The notes under the pieces: generated by a model
Told to the model about the DNA's origin: nothing
What the model saw: only the letters and a program-made list of their open reading frames with translations
Database searches by the model: none
Program-made: the position numbers and the translations under genes
Shown here: positions 43,678 through 53,092 of the stretch, piece by piece
Layout: each line of letters starts with the position of its first letter
How positions within the stretch are numbered: position 1 is the stretch's first letter
DNA from: Nodosilinea sp. FACHB-131
GTDB lineage: Bacteria > Cyanobacteriota > Cyanobacteriia > Phormidesmidales > Phormidesmidaceae
Direction: 5' to 3'
Length of the DNA stretch: 64,000 nucleotides
Assembly: GCF_014695395.1 (NCBI RefSeq)
Contig: NZ_JACJOF010000027.1
Location: 1 to 64,000 of the forward strand

Positions 43678-43836
43678 ATGCGGTTTCCCATCCTGCCCTA
43701 TCTTCACCAACCAGTTTTTTGTCGCAACTACAAAACCGTACTTAATCCCTGGCGGTTTTGGTATTTGCACCAAGTGCGCTACCTAGAACGCTGCTGGCTG
43801 CGGGAGTATCGGCCTGAGCGACACCCAAGCCCCTAA
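43678..43836 (+). CDS. Possible 52-residue basic protein
   Basis: The frame starts at ATG and reads MRFPILPYLHQPVFCRNYKT with further NPWRFWYLHQVRYLERCWLR. It is rich in aromatic and arginine residues, unlike random frames, but no ribosome site is seen. Function unknown. Confidence 0.35.
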   Translation: MRFPILPYLHQPVFCRNYKTVLNPWRFWYLHQVRYLERCWLREYRPERHPSP

Positions 43837-43957
43837 CCCTAAATTCTATTTAGATTTCCTCAGTTGCTAGATATAGCCTGTAGCGCGGTTCAGTCAAGAG
43901 AACTAGGCTATTGCAGCGGTCAATCCAGTTGGACACTTTGGCAGGCGAAATCTTCTG

Positions 43958-43986
43958 GTAGGGGCATTGCACTGCAGTGCCCCTAC
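43958..43986. repeat. 29-bp palindromic repeat
   Basis: GTAGGGGCATTGCACTGCAG and its remainder TGCCCCTAC form an almost perfect palindrome of 29 bases. It is a typical dispersed cyanobacterial spacer repeat. Confidence 0.6.
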
Positions 43987-44137
43987 GTCGAACCGGTTTT
44001 GGCCCGATGGACGTTTGCCGTAGGCGATCGCACCTCCAAAGCGCGTTTCTGTAGCTAGGGTTGGCGCTTGGTACCAATCCAATGAGTTCACGGGTCAGAT
44101 CCTTTAGCTGCCCGTTGCTGCCATGCCCTTGGAACGG

Positions 44138-45442
44138 CTAGAGCGTTTGGAGGGGCGCAAATACCGTGAGCGCGTCGGGCAGGCACTCAAACAGCATTGG
44201 GTTGGCCTCTAAAATCTCACCGTCGATCACCAGTTTTTGCGGCGGGTCGGTGGTTACCTTAATGCGGCGAGCCCGTAGGCAGGTAATGTCGTCCCGTTGG
44301 GTTGGGTTACCCCAGGCCGCCGCCGCGACTAGAGACGCCAGGGCATTGATGCCCTGGAGCCGAGTCGTGCTGGTGGCAATCGTAATCTCTAGCAGGCCGT
44401 CGTCAGGGATCACCTCCCCTAACCCTTGGGCTAGTACAGAGGTGGGTGGGGCTACGTTGGCGACAGTAATGGCGGTTGTAACCACCGTCGTCACTTCGCC
44501 ATCAATTTCAAGAGTGGCGGTAAAGGGTTCAGCGGCGGCCAGTTGTCGCACCCCCGAAAGTACGTAGGCCAAGTTACCCAGCTCGTTTTTGAGCTGGCGA
44601 CTTGCCCCATCGACCATACCGGCCTCAAAGCCCAACCCAGCCAGCAAGATCATAGGAATATCGTTGCAGCGGGCGGCATCAATTATGTGGGTGTTGCCCG
44701 CCAAAATCGTCTCGCAGGCAGCGCGCAGGTTGGTGGGGATACCCAAGCCCACCGAAAACGCGTTGGCGGTGCCCCGTGGAATCACACCCAGGGGAATACC
44801 TGTCCCGATTGTGGCTCCGGCGACTGCCGACACCGTGCCATCACCACCGGAGGCAATAATCAGGCTGCGGCCCATGTCGTGCTCAGTTTTGGAGCGAATG
44901 TGGGCGATCACCTCCTGGGCCTGCTCCGCCGGATCAATCTCAGGCTTAGTCATGATTACGTTGACCAAGATCTGAGGCTCGAGCACCTCTTTAATTAGGG
45001 CAAGATCGGTATTGGGGTTGCCTTGACCGGCAACCGGGTTAAAGATCAGGTAGGCAATCTGGCTTTCGGCAATGCCCCGCAGCAGCAGTGTGGCCGACAT
45101 GGCGTTGAGGGCAGCGGGAATGCCCTGGAGCTGGCAAGCTCGCAGCACCAGCGAAAAACTGGGAAAGGCGAAGGCAAGCGCCTCCGGGTCAGTGAAGAAA
45201 ATTACCCCTGCCACCTCCCCGGCAAGAATGTGGGCAGCCAGCTCAATATCGCCCCCCTGGTTAGATTCTTTGAGGGCAACTAGCTCTATTTTTTGTAGAT
45301 CCCAACCCTGCTCAATGCCTCGGGCCATTTCTGCCGGGGCCATAATTTGAAAGTGGGTCAACACCCCCTCATGCTTTGAGAGCCAATCCAGGACGGCGGT
45401 AGCCTGAGTGGGATGGGCCAGAATCGCGAGAGTGCTGGGCAT
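44138..45442 (-). CDS. Methylglyoxal-synthase-like domain fused to diacylglycerol kinase-like (YegS) domain
   Basis: 434 residues. The N-terminal 125 residues follow the methylglyoxal synthase fold: LAILAHPTQATAVLDWL, QGGDIELAAHILAG (the Asp of GGDxxxA, Asp65) and AGVIFFTDPEA. The phosphate-binding TGTTG is replaced by MAPAEM, so synthase activity is doubtful. From about residue 130, the lipid kinase domain has LIFNPVAGQGNPN, IASGGDGTVSAVAG (199-203 GGDGT), IPRGTANAFSVGLGIP and GLGFEAGMVDG. Such kinases phosphorylate diacylglycerol or related lipids. The fusion is known in cyanobacteria in my recollection. The first domain may sense a three-carbon phosphate. Confidence 0.88.
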   Translation of the reverse strand: MPSTLAILAHPTQATAVLDWLSKHEGVLTHFQIMAPAEMARGIEQGWDLQKIELVALKESNQGGDIELAAHILAGEVAGVIFFTDPEALAFAFPSFSLVLRACQLQGIPAALNAMSATLLLRGIAESQIAYLIFNPVAGQGNPNTDLALIKEVLEPQILVNVIMTKPEIDPAEQAQEVIAHIRSKTEHDMGRSLIIASGGDGTVSAVAGATIGTGIPLGVIPRGTANAFSVGLGIPTNLRAACETILAGNTHIIDAARCNDIPMILLAGLGFEAGMVDGASRQLKNELGNLAYVLSGVRQLAAAEPFTATLEIDGEVTTVVTTAITVANVAPPTSVLAQGLGEVIPDDGLLEITIATSTTRLQGINALASLVAAAAWGNPTQRDDITCLRARRIKVTTDPPQKLVIDGEILEANPMLFECLPDALTVFAPLQTL

Positions 45443-45498
45443 AGATGATTCTCAGTAGTCTAATCATGCTAACACCCGCTTTAGCCGGTGAGAAAAGC

Positions 45499-47982
45499 TC
45501 AGTTACTGGTCCCTACTGCGCCGCCGCTGCTAACGGCTAGCTGGCTGACAGCGGTTTGCCAACTGCCAATCAGAGCTGGCGACCACCGCCAGTTGAGGGA
45601 CAAGGCATTGGGATTAACCATAGTGGAGTCGAGGGCCAGGGTCTGAGCGAAGTAAGATTGGGCCTGCTGTCGGAGCTGGGCCTGCTCTTCAGCGGCAATG
45701 GCCAGCTCGCTATTCTTGTGGTAAGCCAGAGCCAGCCCCGCGTAGGCGTTGACCGTTACGGGAACGGCCACCTGGGGATCGTCGGGGTTAATGTCGCGCC
45801 GCTGGCGCTGGTCAATGTCGATCGCCCGTTGCCAGGCTGTTGTGGCCTGGTCATAGTCATTTAGAGCCATGTGGGCAAACCCCAACGCCACCCAGGCCTC
45901 AAGAAAGTCGGGGCGACCTTCAGTGGCCTGGGTCCAGGCGCGTAGGGCATCGCTGGGGGAGGTATCGGCGACGCTGCTAGCGACCATTTGCTGCCAGGCC
46001 AGTCGCCCCCGTACATAGGCAAGGTCTGGGTCGAGCAGCTGTGACCCAGCGATAGCGCTCACCGCTGACTCAGCGGTGGTCAGGTCGTTGCGATCGAGCA
46101 GCTGTTCGATCAGGGTGCGGGCGGTGTCGGTACGCCCTAGGGCGATCGCATTTAGGGCACCCGACAACAGCGCCGGGCTGGCAGCAGACGAGATCCCGCC
46201 AGCGTCACTGGCCACCGGTACTTCAACCGGGTCGCTCACCGGGGGGCGGTTGACGGTGGTCAGGGTGATGGTGGCCAGCCCCAGCACTGCCCCTAACCCC
46301 GCTAGACCCAAGCTACCCCACACCAGCAAATTAGGAGACACCGACCAGCGCCGAGGCAGCGCCCAAGTCATCGGCGGCACAAGTTCGGCAGTTGAAGTAG
46401 CGTTTGGGTTTGGGGGCAGGGGGTACAGTGGCGTAGGGCTGGGCTGGGTCTGGGGTAGCAGGCTTTCGTCAGGATCGGCGATCAGAGGGCGATCGGAGCC
46501 TGGTCCGCTGCCATTACTTGAGGGTTGGGGCTGAGACAACCGCTGCACCAGATTAGTCACAGCGGTATCGGCAGGCTCGGGCTGCTCTAGATCTTGCAGC
46601 CAGTCGTAGAGGGGTGGGGCAGCGCCGTCAGTGGCGACATCCCTAGCCTGCTGAGTAAAAACCTCTGCCGCCAAACTCGAGATTTCGGGGTCGGTGCTGT
46701 AGTCAGGCAGCAACAGGGCAGCCTCGGCTAGGTCAGCATCACTAAAGCCACTTTCTGAGGCAGCGGCGCTGTCATGGGCGTAGAGGTAGCCGTCGAAGTC
46801 GGGACGCAGGTAGAGTAGCGGCAGCATCCAAAAGGGCTGATCTGATCCGTAGGCCGACATCAGCCCTTGGCGCACCCGACTGAGGCATAGATCGATGGGG
46901 TGGCCCTGGTGCAGGTTGCGATAAAGCAGTTGAGTAAAGGTGAGCGCCACATCGTCGGGGATGCGCTCGGCCATGGCAATGACGCCGGGAACTCCCCGAT
47001 TCACTAGGGCCTGCACCAGGTTTTGGTCACGCCAGCCGGCCTGAGCATCATCTTGGGGAGTGTAGGCCCCGCGGCAGGAGTTAAACACCGCCAGGCGAAC
47101 GCCGTTGTTGACTAGCAGACCCGCAAGGTCTTCGCCGCTGAGCCTTTCGGTCAGACCGGTCTGACGATTGACTAGAAACAGATCACCGCCAGTATCGCCG
47201 GCTTCGCTATGGCCGGCATAATGAAGAATTTGGAACTTGCCCTGCTCCAGGGCCTGGGCCAGCTCAGGCCGTCCCGGCTGTTCTAAAATCGTCAGGTCCA
47301 AGGTTAGATAGCCGGGCCGAGTCGCTTGAAGACTATCAATTAGACTTTGCACCTCCTGGCGCAGGGCCAAGCGCTCCTGATCGCTGGGGGCCGAGATAAT
47401 CACCAGTAGGCGGATAGGATCGCGGGCGGGAGAGAGTGGCACCATGGCCGCCAGATCGCTGACCGTCTGGGCTTGGTAATAACGGCACAGGGTCACGTCG
47501 AGACCTGTGGCTAGGGGGCGATCGTCGCCATAAAGCAGTTCCCAAGGTAGGCGCTGCACTCGGCTGTCTTTAAACCCTAAGCGCAGCCGCAGGGGTTGCC
47601 GCCGGTTTTGAGCAACCCCTTGGGCAGCGACCCAGCTATCGCGAATGCGCCCTTGAAACAGGCCCTGATAGAGGGTTTGACCAAGCTCAGTCCAAGGGTC
47701 GGGGGCAGTAGAGGCTGTGAGCAGGGCCTGTAGGGGATCCTGAAACAAGGCCTCGGCCTGGGCTAGCCAGATTGCTAGGGGCCAAGTGACCTGAGCCTCG
47801 GCCAAGGGTACCCCGGGGGCCACATCTTCGGTGCGCAGCAGGTAGGTGTCTGGCCCCAGGGGGGTGATCGAAAGCTGAAATTCCTGGGTCACGGCCTGGG
47901 TCACGGGCGGTAGGGGGTGAATTTCTTTCACGGTAGCTCGCTGGGCTGCTCTCGGCGAGAGGGGCGGCGGGGTTGTTAACAA
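45499..47982 (-). CDS. Membrane CHAT protease with TPR tail
   Basis: 827 residues. N-terminus of about 185 residues with a beta-rich lead-in and LRLRLGFKDSRVQRLPWELL (typical preface to CHAT). The CHAT domain (about 190-400) has His258 in LHYAGHSEAG and Cys303 in FNSCRGAY, the catalytic pair, then IAMAERIPDDVALTFTQLLY. A proline-rich linker leads to one membrane helix near 560-582 (GLAGLGAVLGLATITLT). The last 200 residues are TPR helices (WTQATEGRPDFLEAWVALGF, AHMALNDYDQATTAWQRAI) on the other side of the membrane. So signals outside could be linked to proteolysis inside. It is divergent from the S9 peptidase. Confidence 0.88.
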   Translation of the reverse strand: MLTTPPPLSPRAAQRATVKEIHPLPPVTQAVTQEFQLSITPLGPDTYLLRTEDVAPGVPLAEAQVTWPLAIWLAQAEALFQDPLQALLTASTAPDPWTELGQTLYQGLFQGRIRDSWVAAQGVAQNRRQPLRLRLGFKDSRVQRLPWELLYGDDRPLATGLDVTLCRYYQAQTVSDLAAMVPLSPARDPIRLLVIISAPSDQERLALRQEVQSLIDSLQATRPGYLTLDLTILEQPGRPELAQALEQGKFQILHYAGHSEAGDTGGDLFLVNRQTGLTERLSGEDLAGLLVNNGVRLAVFNSCRGAYTPQDDAQAGWRDQNLVQALVNRGVPGVIAMAERIPDDVALTFTQLLYRNLHQGHPIDLCLSRVRQGLMSAYGSDQPFWMLPLLYLRPDFDGYLYAHDSAAASESGFSDADLAEAALLLPDYSTDPEISSLAAEVFTQQARDVATDGAAPPLYDWLQDLEQPEPADTAVTNLVQRLSQPQPSSNGSGPGSDRPLIADPDESLLPQTQPSPTPLYPLPPNPNATSTAELVPPMTWALPRRWSVSPNLLVWGSLGLAGLGAVLGLATITLTTVNRPPVSDPVEVPVASDAGGISSAASPALLSGALNAIALGRTDTARTLIEQLLDRNDLTTAESAVSAIAGSQLLDPDLAYVRGRLAWQQMVASSVADTSPSDALRAWTQATEGRPDFLEAWVALGFAHMALNDYDQATTAWQRAIDIDQRQRRDINPDDPQVAVPVTVNAYAGLALAYHKNSELAIAAEEQAQLRQQAQSYFAQTLALDSTMVNPNALSLNWRWSPALIGSWQTAVSQLAVSSGGAVGTSN

Positions 47983-48052
47983 ACTCTGGTTAGATCGCCC
48001 GTGAGGTATGGGGATGGCGCTATGATGGCTTGTCTTTAATTACAGGGCCTCG

Positions 48053-50227
48053 GTGACGAATTCCTGGCGTAATTTTGGTGGTTGGGGCAGTGGGTTGAGC
48101 CGCCGGTGCTCTCCTAAAGCCGCGATGCTGCGATCGCTCACCCTAGCCACCTACATGGCTTTGCTAGCGGCAGTTCCAGGGCGGGGAGAGATTATCTCCG
48201 TGGAGTTGGACGGATTTGAGGTGCCACCCCTGTCCGAGGCTGAACAGACCCGACTCGATGCCCTGCTTGGGGTGCGGCAGATTGAGGTGCTGAGCACCCT
48301 CAGCCCTGACGGCTCTACCCTGGTGGTGGCCGTCAGTAGCCGCATTTTTACAGAAGATCGCAGTCTGCACTTCCTCAACTTGCGCACCGGGGCCTTGAGC
48401 GACGCTCTCGCCCTGGAGTATGACATGGTCAGTCCCGACCTGCCCCTGCGCTGGATCAGCAACGACACCCTACGGTTTGTGCAGCAGGATCCCTATGGCC
48501 CCTGGGAAATTATTAGTGTCAATCGGGTGACGGAGATCGCATCGCGCACCCAGGTTTATCCCACTCAGCCCGAAGAGGGAGAAATCTTGGGCATGGCCCC
48601 CGACTTCTCTAAGTTTGCCCTGCGGGTCTATGGCGAAGACGAGGACACCATCTATGTGGTGTTTTTGCCGTCGCTGCGCCGGGTGGAGGTAGCCAAACTG
48701 CCCGAGGGGTTACAGATTCAGCCGCTGGCCTGGTCGGAGAGCGGCGATCAGGTGGCCCTAGTGATGTCGTCGGGGGAGGAACGCCGCCTGTACGATCGCA
48801 CCCCCAACACTCCCAGCTTGGCCAAACCCGTTGTGCAAGATGCCCTGGGTCGCCTAGATCCGGCGGATAACCCCTTTCACCAGCACAGCACCGTGCGGGT
48901 GTTTGACTTCACCCAATCTGAACCGCTGCGCCTAGAGCTAACGGCCCCCGCCTACGGTGGCGACCCCTTTGCCGGAGCCAGCCTCAGCCCCGATGGCCAA
49001 CAGCTGCTGCTCAAGCGCTATCGGCCAAGCGTGGTGGCGGGCCGGGAGCATCCCTCCTACGTGTTTCCTGAGTTGGCCTACTTTGAGGTGTATGACCTGG
49101 CGGGAACGGTGGTGGATACGATCGCGGCTGACGCCCTGCGGGGGCCAACGGAGTCGGGAGGGCAGTTTTTGGGCGGCGATCGTCTGCTATTTTGGGGCAC
49201 CGAGGGCATCAACCGCCACCTGCATGTCTACGACCTAAACCAGCGCACCCTCACTCCCCTGCCGCTGCCACCGGGGTCCGTGGATGCGGCATCGATTGTT
49301 GCCAGTGAGAATGGCGACACCGTGGTCTACGGCTTTTCATCGGTGACGCAGCCGCCGGAGTTGTTTGCACTCACGCCTGATGGCGAGTCGGAGCCGCGAT
49401 CGCTTACCACCATCAACGAGGCCGTTGCTAGCAGCAACCGGGTGCGGATGGATCCGGTAAGCTTTACCACTGCTCAAGGGGATCGTCAAGGCTTTCTGAT
49501 TCAACCCGCGGGCAGCGCCTTTCCGCCCCAAGGGGTGCCGATCGTAGTGTGGCAACAGGGGGGGCCGGGCTTCTCGATGGCGAATGAGTTTGCCACCGAG
49601 GTCGAAATGCCGCTGAATCTGCTGCCCAACTTTGGGCTGGCGGTGCTGGTGGTGCCGCTGTCGGGGCGCGAGGGTTTTGGCCCTGAGTTTTACCGGGCCC
49701 TGGCCGACAACCAAAACTTTGGCCAGCTTGACCTCCAAGAGGGGGCCGAGATCGTTCGCCAAATGATCCAGCAGGGGTGGACAACCGCCGACCAGGTGGG
49801 GATCACGGGCTGCTCCTACGGAGGCTACTACACAGCCCAGTTCACCAGCCAATACCCACAGTTGGCGGCGGCGGCCAACCCCCAGTGCTCGCTGCTCGAC
49901 ACGCTGACGGAGTGGCAGCTGGGCTATTCGTCGCTGCTGTCGTACCTGGTGGGGCAAACGCCGATGGAAGCTCCTAGCACCTACCTGCAGACGTCGCCGC
50001 TTTACAATGCGGCATCGATTCGCACCCCCACGCTGTTGTTCCACGGGGCTGAAGATTTTTTGCAGGTCGATGTAGCTCGCAACTTCCACGATGTGATTGA
50101 GCGGGCAGAAGTGCCCGTTACCCTCTATGAGTTTCAGGGGGTAGGGCACAGCCTCTATGGGTCGGGCCATCAACCCCTAGCAGCCCAGCTGCAAATCGAG
50201 TTTTTTCGGCAATATTTGGAGCCTTAG
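48053..50227 (+). CDS. Secreted prolyl-oligopeptidase-like S9 peptidase
   Basis: 724 residues from GTG; an ATG at 48125 (MLRSLTLATYMALLAAVPG) would begin directly at the signal peptide and is a good alternative. Residues 60-440 form a beta propeller of WD-like strands (SPDGSTLVVAVSSR, GASLSPDGQQLLLKRY). The catalytic alpha/beta-hydrolase has GITGCSYGGYYTAQF (nucleophile Ser), LLFHGAEDFLQVDVARNF (Asp) and GVGHSLYG (His). Cleaves short peptides, probably in the periplasm. The nucleophile elbow GCSYGG is slightly unusual (GxSxGG kept). Confidence 0.88.
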   Translation: MTNSWRNFGGWGSGLSRRCSPKAAMLRSLTLATYMALLAAVPGRGEIISVELDGFEVPPLSEAEQTRLDALLGVRQIEVLSTLSPDGSTLVVAVSSRIFTEDRSLHFLNLRTGALSDALALEYDMVSPDLPLRWISNDTLRFVQQDPYGPWEIISVNRVTEIASRTQVYPTQPEEGEILGMAPDFSKFALRVYGEDEDTIYVVFLPSLRRVEVAKLPEGLQIQPLAWSESGDQVALVMSSGEERRLYDRTPNTPSLAKPVVQDALGRLDPADNPFHQHSTVRVFDFTQSEPLRLELTAPAYGGDPFAGASLSPDGQQLLLKRYRPSVVAGREHPSYVFPELAYFEVYDLAGTVVDTIAADALRGPTESGGQFLGGDRLLFWGTEGINRHLHVYDLNQRTLTPLPLPPGSVDAASIVASENGDTVVYGFSSVTQPPELFALTPDGESEPRSLTTINEAVASSNRVRMDPVSFTTAQGDRQGFLIQPAGSAFPPQGVPIVVWQQGGPGFSMANEFATEVEMPLNLLPNFGLAVLVVPLSGREGFGPEFYRALADNQNFGQLDLQEGAEIVRQMIQQGWTTADQVGITGCSYGGYYTAQFTSQYPQLAAAANPQCSLLDTLTEWQLGYSSLLSYLVGQTPMEAPSTYLQTSPLYNAASIRTPTLLFHGAEDFLQVDVARNFHDVIERAEVPVTLYEFQGVGHSLYGSGHQPLAAQLQIEFFRQYLEP

Positions 50228-50320
50228 GCCAGGATAACTGTACCTAGCCCGCTGTCTCAGTTGCTCACCAACGCCTACTAAGCACTAGAGGGTTGTTTAG
50301 GCATTGTCGAGGGGGCGGAG

Positions 50321-50527
50321 ATGTTAAGTGAAGCGTTTCAGCGGGGTTTGAAAGGGGTGGCAGCGGCGGCGGGGTTTGTGTTGATCGGGGCGCTAGTGGC
50401 GCTGGTGCTGTCTGAATTTCAGGGGGAGTTTGAGATGGAATTGCAGAATGGGGGAGGCTATATCAGAGTCGTGGGACCGGCCGGGCAGTGTGAGCTGCCA
50501 GATGACCTCAGCTCAAGCGATTCGTAG
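50321..50527 (+). CDS. Small single-span membrane protein
   Basis: 68 residues from ATG (GGGCGGAG upstream). One membrane helix, GVAAAAGFVLIGALVALVLS (11-30), followed by an acidic, glycine-rich outer tail (YIRVVGPAGQCELPDDLSSS). It ends 32 bases before a terminator. No family recognised. Confidence 0.55.
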   Translation: MLSEAFQRGLKGVAAAAGFVLIGALVALVLSEFQGEFEMELQNGGGYIRVVGPAGQCELPDDLSSSDS

Positions 50528-50558
50528 AAGTCCGATGTTCGGACTAGGAGGGCATGGT

Positions 50559-50588
50559 ATCCCGGCTTTACTCAGCCGGGATTTTTTT
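50559..50588 (+). terminator. Intrinsic terminator
   Basis: ATCCCGGCT and AGCCGGGAT form a nine-pair stem with loop TTACTC, followed by seven T residues. Serves the small membrane-protein gene. Confidence 0.9.
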
Positions 50589-50748
50589 GGCTCCTCTTCG
50601 TTCTTTTGCTGTGGTTGCCGCCATTGGGCGATCGCAGCCGACCAACCTAGTAGACGTTGCGCAAAAAACTGCCGCAGCAGGGCCACGGCAGTCGGGGTTC
50701 AAGCGTCCCTCTCACGCAAACGGGAGCTTGGCGGATGGTTGGGCGTTT

Positions 50749-52047
50749 CTAGGCGGCCAGAGTTTTGCGCTTGAAGGTGTTGAGACCGGCGTATTGAGCT
50801 TTGGCACCCAGTTCTTCTTCGATGCGCAGCAGCTGGTTGTACTTCGACAAGCGTTCGCCTCGGCAGGGAGCACCGGACTTGATTTGGCCGGTCATCGCGC
50901 CCACCACTAAATCAGCAATGAAGTCGTCGGGGGTTTCGCCAGAGCGGTGGCTGACCATGCAGGTATAGCCTGCATCATGGGACATTTTGATGGCTTCGAG
51001 GGTTTCGGTAATTGAGCCGATTTGGTTGACCTTGACCAGGGTCGAGTTGCCAACGCCGTCTTTGATCGCCTGGGCAATAATGGCGGGGTTGGTTACAAAG
51101 GCGTCGTCGCCGACCAGCTGAATGCGATCGCCCAGCCGCTGAGTCATGGCCTGCCAACCCGCCCAATCCTGCTCGCCGAGACCATCTTCAATCGACACAA
51201 TGGGGAACTGGCCAACCCAGCTTTCCCACAGATCGATCATGTCAGCGGTGGACTTGCGGCTGTTGTCGGACTTGTAGAACAGATAGCTGCCGTCCTCTTG
51301 GTACAGCTCGCTGACGGCGGGGTCGAGGGCGATCGCAATGTCATCTCCAGGCCGCAGACCGGCTTTCTCAATGCCCTTGAGAATTACCTCGATCGCTTCC
51401 ACATTGCTCTTGAGGTTGGGGGCAAAGCCGCCCTCGTCACCAATGGCGGTGCTATAGCCCGCCGCCTTCAGCACCGACTTTAAGGCGTGGTAGACCTCGG
51501 CCCCGTAGCGCAGCGCCTCAGAAAAGGTCGGCGCACCCACCGGAGCAATCATAAATTCTTGGAAATCGACGCTGTTGTCGGCATGGGCACCGCCATTGAT
51601 GATGTTGAAGCAGGGCACCGGCAGCAGCACCGAGTCGGGTCCACCCAAATGGACGTAGAGGGGGATATCGGCTGCGATCGAAGCCGCCCGCGCCACTGCC
51701 ATCGACACGCCCAAAATGGCGTTAGCGCCCAGGGTGCCCTTGTTGTCGGTGCCATCTAGAGCCAGCATTTTGTGATCTACAGCGGCGAGATCCATCGCAT
51801 CCATGCCGAGAATGGCTGGGGCAATGGTGTCGTTGACGTTGGCTACAGCTTTGAGCACCCCTTTACCACCGTAGACGGCTTTGTCGTCGTCCCGCAGTTC
51901 TAGGGCTTCGCGAATACCGGTGGATGCTCCAGAAGGCACACCAGCCCGACCCTTAGCCCCACCTTCTAGCACTACATCGACTTCAACTGTGGGGTTGCCC
52001 CGTGAATCTAAAATCTGCCTACCGTGAACCGATGTAATTGCGACCAT
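50749..52047 (-). CDS. eno: Enolase
   Basis: 432 residues from ATG at 52047, with GGAG eight bases before; the frame is open 13 codons further. Enolase motifs run the length: [106 protein letters not shown] and [20 protein letters not shown]. Converts 2-phosphoglycerate to phosphoenolpyruvate; cytoplasmic; needs magnesium. Single gene. Confidence 0.98.
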   Translation of the reverse strand: MVAITSVHGRQILDSRGNPTVEVDVVLEGGAKGRAGVPSGASTGIREALELRDDDKAVYGGKGVLKAVANVNDTIAPAILGMDAMDLAAVDHKMLALDGTDNKGTLGANAILGVSMAVARAASIAADIPLYVHLGGPDSVLLPVPCFNIINGGAHADNSVDFQEFMIAPVGAPTFSEALRYGAEVYHALKSVLKAAGYSTAIGDEGGFAPNLKSNVEAIEVILKGIEKAGLRPGDDIAIALDPAVSELYQEDGSYLFYKSDNSRKSTADMIDLWESWVGQFPIVSIEDGLGEQDWAGWQAMTQRLGDRIQLVGDDAFVTNPAIIAQAIKDGVGNSTLVKVNQIGSITETLEAIKMSHDAGYTCMVSHRSGETPDDFIADLVVGAMTGQIKSGAPCRGERLSKYNQLLRIEEELGAKAQYAGLNTFKRKTLAA

Positions 52048-52559
52048 AACCACTACTCCGTTGGTAATTCCATAGACCGTTGCCACCCCGCCATTGAGGG
52101 CGCACGTGCTGAAGCGTTAAATTATCCTGTAGTATCCTACCGGGTGAAAGCCCTCTTCTGACGTCACTTCGACCACCGTTTGGGCAGTCAGCGCGACGAG
52201 TCGATTCGTTTCGGCGCAACGGCTTAAAGCCCCACCACACCGATTGGGCGACCTCTACCCACTAGGAACCGTTTCCATAAAAATCACGGCCGACAGTATC
52301 TCGATAGCATTGCTAATGCCCCTGCATAGTACTGGCATCAGATTAAGACTTCACGAATGCTTAGAATCCCATAAGCATTCTTCTGCTCAGCAGACGCCTT
52401 GGTATTTAAGGAGTTTTTGGGGGATGGCGCTGGCTATCTCGTAGCGTATTGGCCGCCGCTGAGTTCTATCAACTCAGCGGCGGCCGAAACCTATCAGCAG
52501 TTTGAAGGCCAAAGAAATGTCGAGTGGCAGAGATTGTTTTAGATTTAGCTAAAGCAATA
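52048..52559. other. Spacer upstream of eno with a perfect 15-bp inverted repeat
   Basis: No gene. The inverted repeat at 52451-52485, GGCCGCCGCTGAGTT / AACTCAGCGGCGGCC with loop CTATC, is perfect. It has no T-run on either strand. It lies between the end of the DUF2188 gene and the eno promoter region. Confidence 0.5.
52451..52485. repeat. Perfect 15-bp inverted repeat
   Basis: Very stable GC-rich hairpin with a five-base loop. Could be a terminator for the minus strand gene that ends at 52560 or a protein site. No other copy was noticed in the window. Confidence 0.6.
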
Positions 52560-52994
52560 TTAGGAGTAGTCTCTTTCCTCAATGAGATCGCCCTGCTTGT
52601 TGTGAATACAGAGTTCTGTCTTTTGGGCTTTAGCTTCTTCCTTAGCTTTCTCTACCACATCTGCTTTTTTACTTCCCTGGGCAATCCGCTTTCGGCCTTG
52701 GGTCGCAATCCAGCCCGACTCTTCCGGGTCAGCAAAAACGTGAATGGGCTCTTCATTGCCTTTTTCATCGTCGGCAGCAACGGCCTGACCTGTAGTGCCG
52801 CCGGTATTTTTCTTGGCGATTTGCTTATGGCGGCGTTTGGCCCATTTTTCTGATTGGGCGGTGGCGATCGCGATCGCCCGACCTTCTCCATATCCGTCGC
52901 CTAATAAAGCATTGGCAATATCAATCGCCTTCCGCCGCACCTCGGCGGTCAGATTCTTCATAGAGGCTGGATAGTCTTCGTAGGTCCAGGGCAT
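52560..52994 (-). CDS. DUF2188 protein with ChaB-like N-terminal segment
   Basis: 144 residues. The N-terminal MPWTYEDYPASMKNLTAEVR and ALLGDGYGEGRAIAIATAQ are a known lead of plasmid- and stress-type proteins (ChaB-like). The C-terminal DUF2188 domain covers IHVFADPEESGWIATQGRKR and VEKAKEEAKAQKTELCIHNK, a small beta-alpha fold that ends QGDLIEERDYS. Both units are common in stress or desiccation proteins of bacteria. No membrane span. Monocistronic. Confidence 0.75.
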   Translation of the reverse strand: MPWTYEDYPASMKNLTAEVRRKAIDIANALLGDGYGEGRAIAIATAQSEKWAKRRHKQIAKKNTGGTTGQAVAADDEKGNEEPIHVFADPEESGWIATQGRKRIAQGSKKADVVEKAKEEAKAQKTELCIHNKQGDLIEERDYS

Positions 52995-53092
52995 CTTTAC
53001 TGCAAAGTCTGCTAGATTTCACCTGTCTCTAGATTCGCGCCGCTTTTAATAAGCTTCAACTGTCCAAAGAGTGACTTCATCAAATCATCAAG

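Noticed and set aside
49337..50173. 278-codon minus strand frame
   Set aside because: Antisense of the S9 peptidase catalytic domain; no ribosome site.
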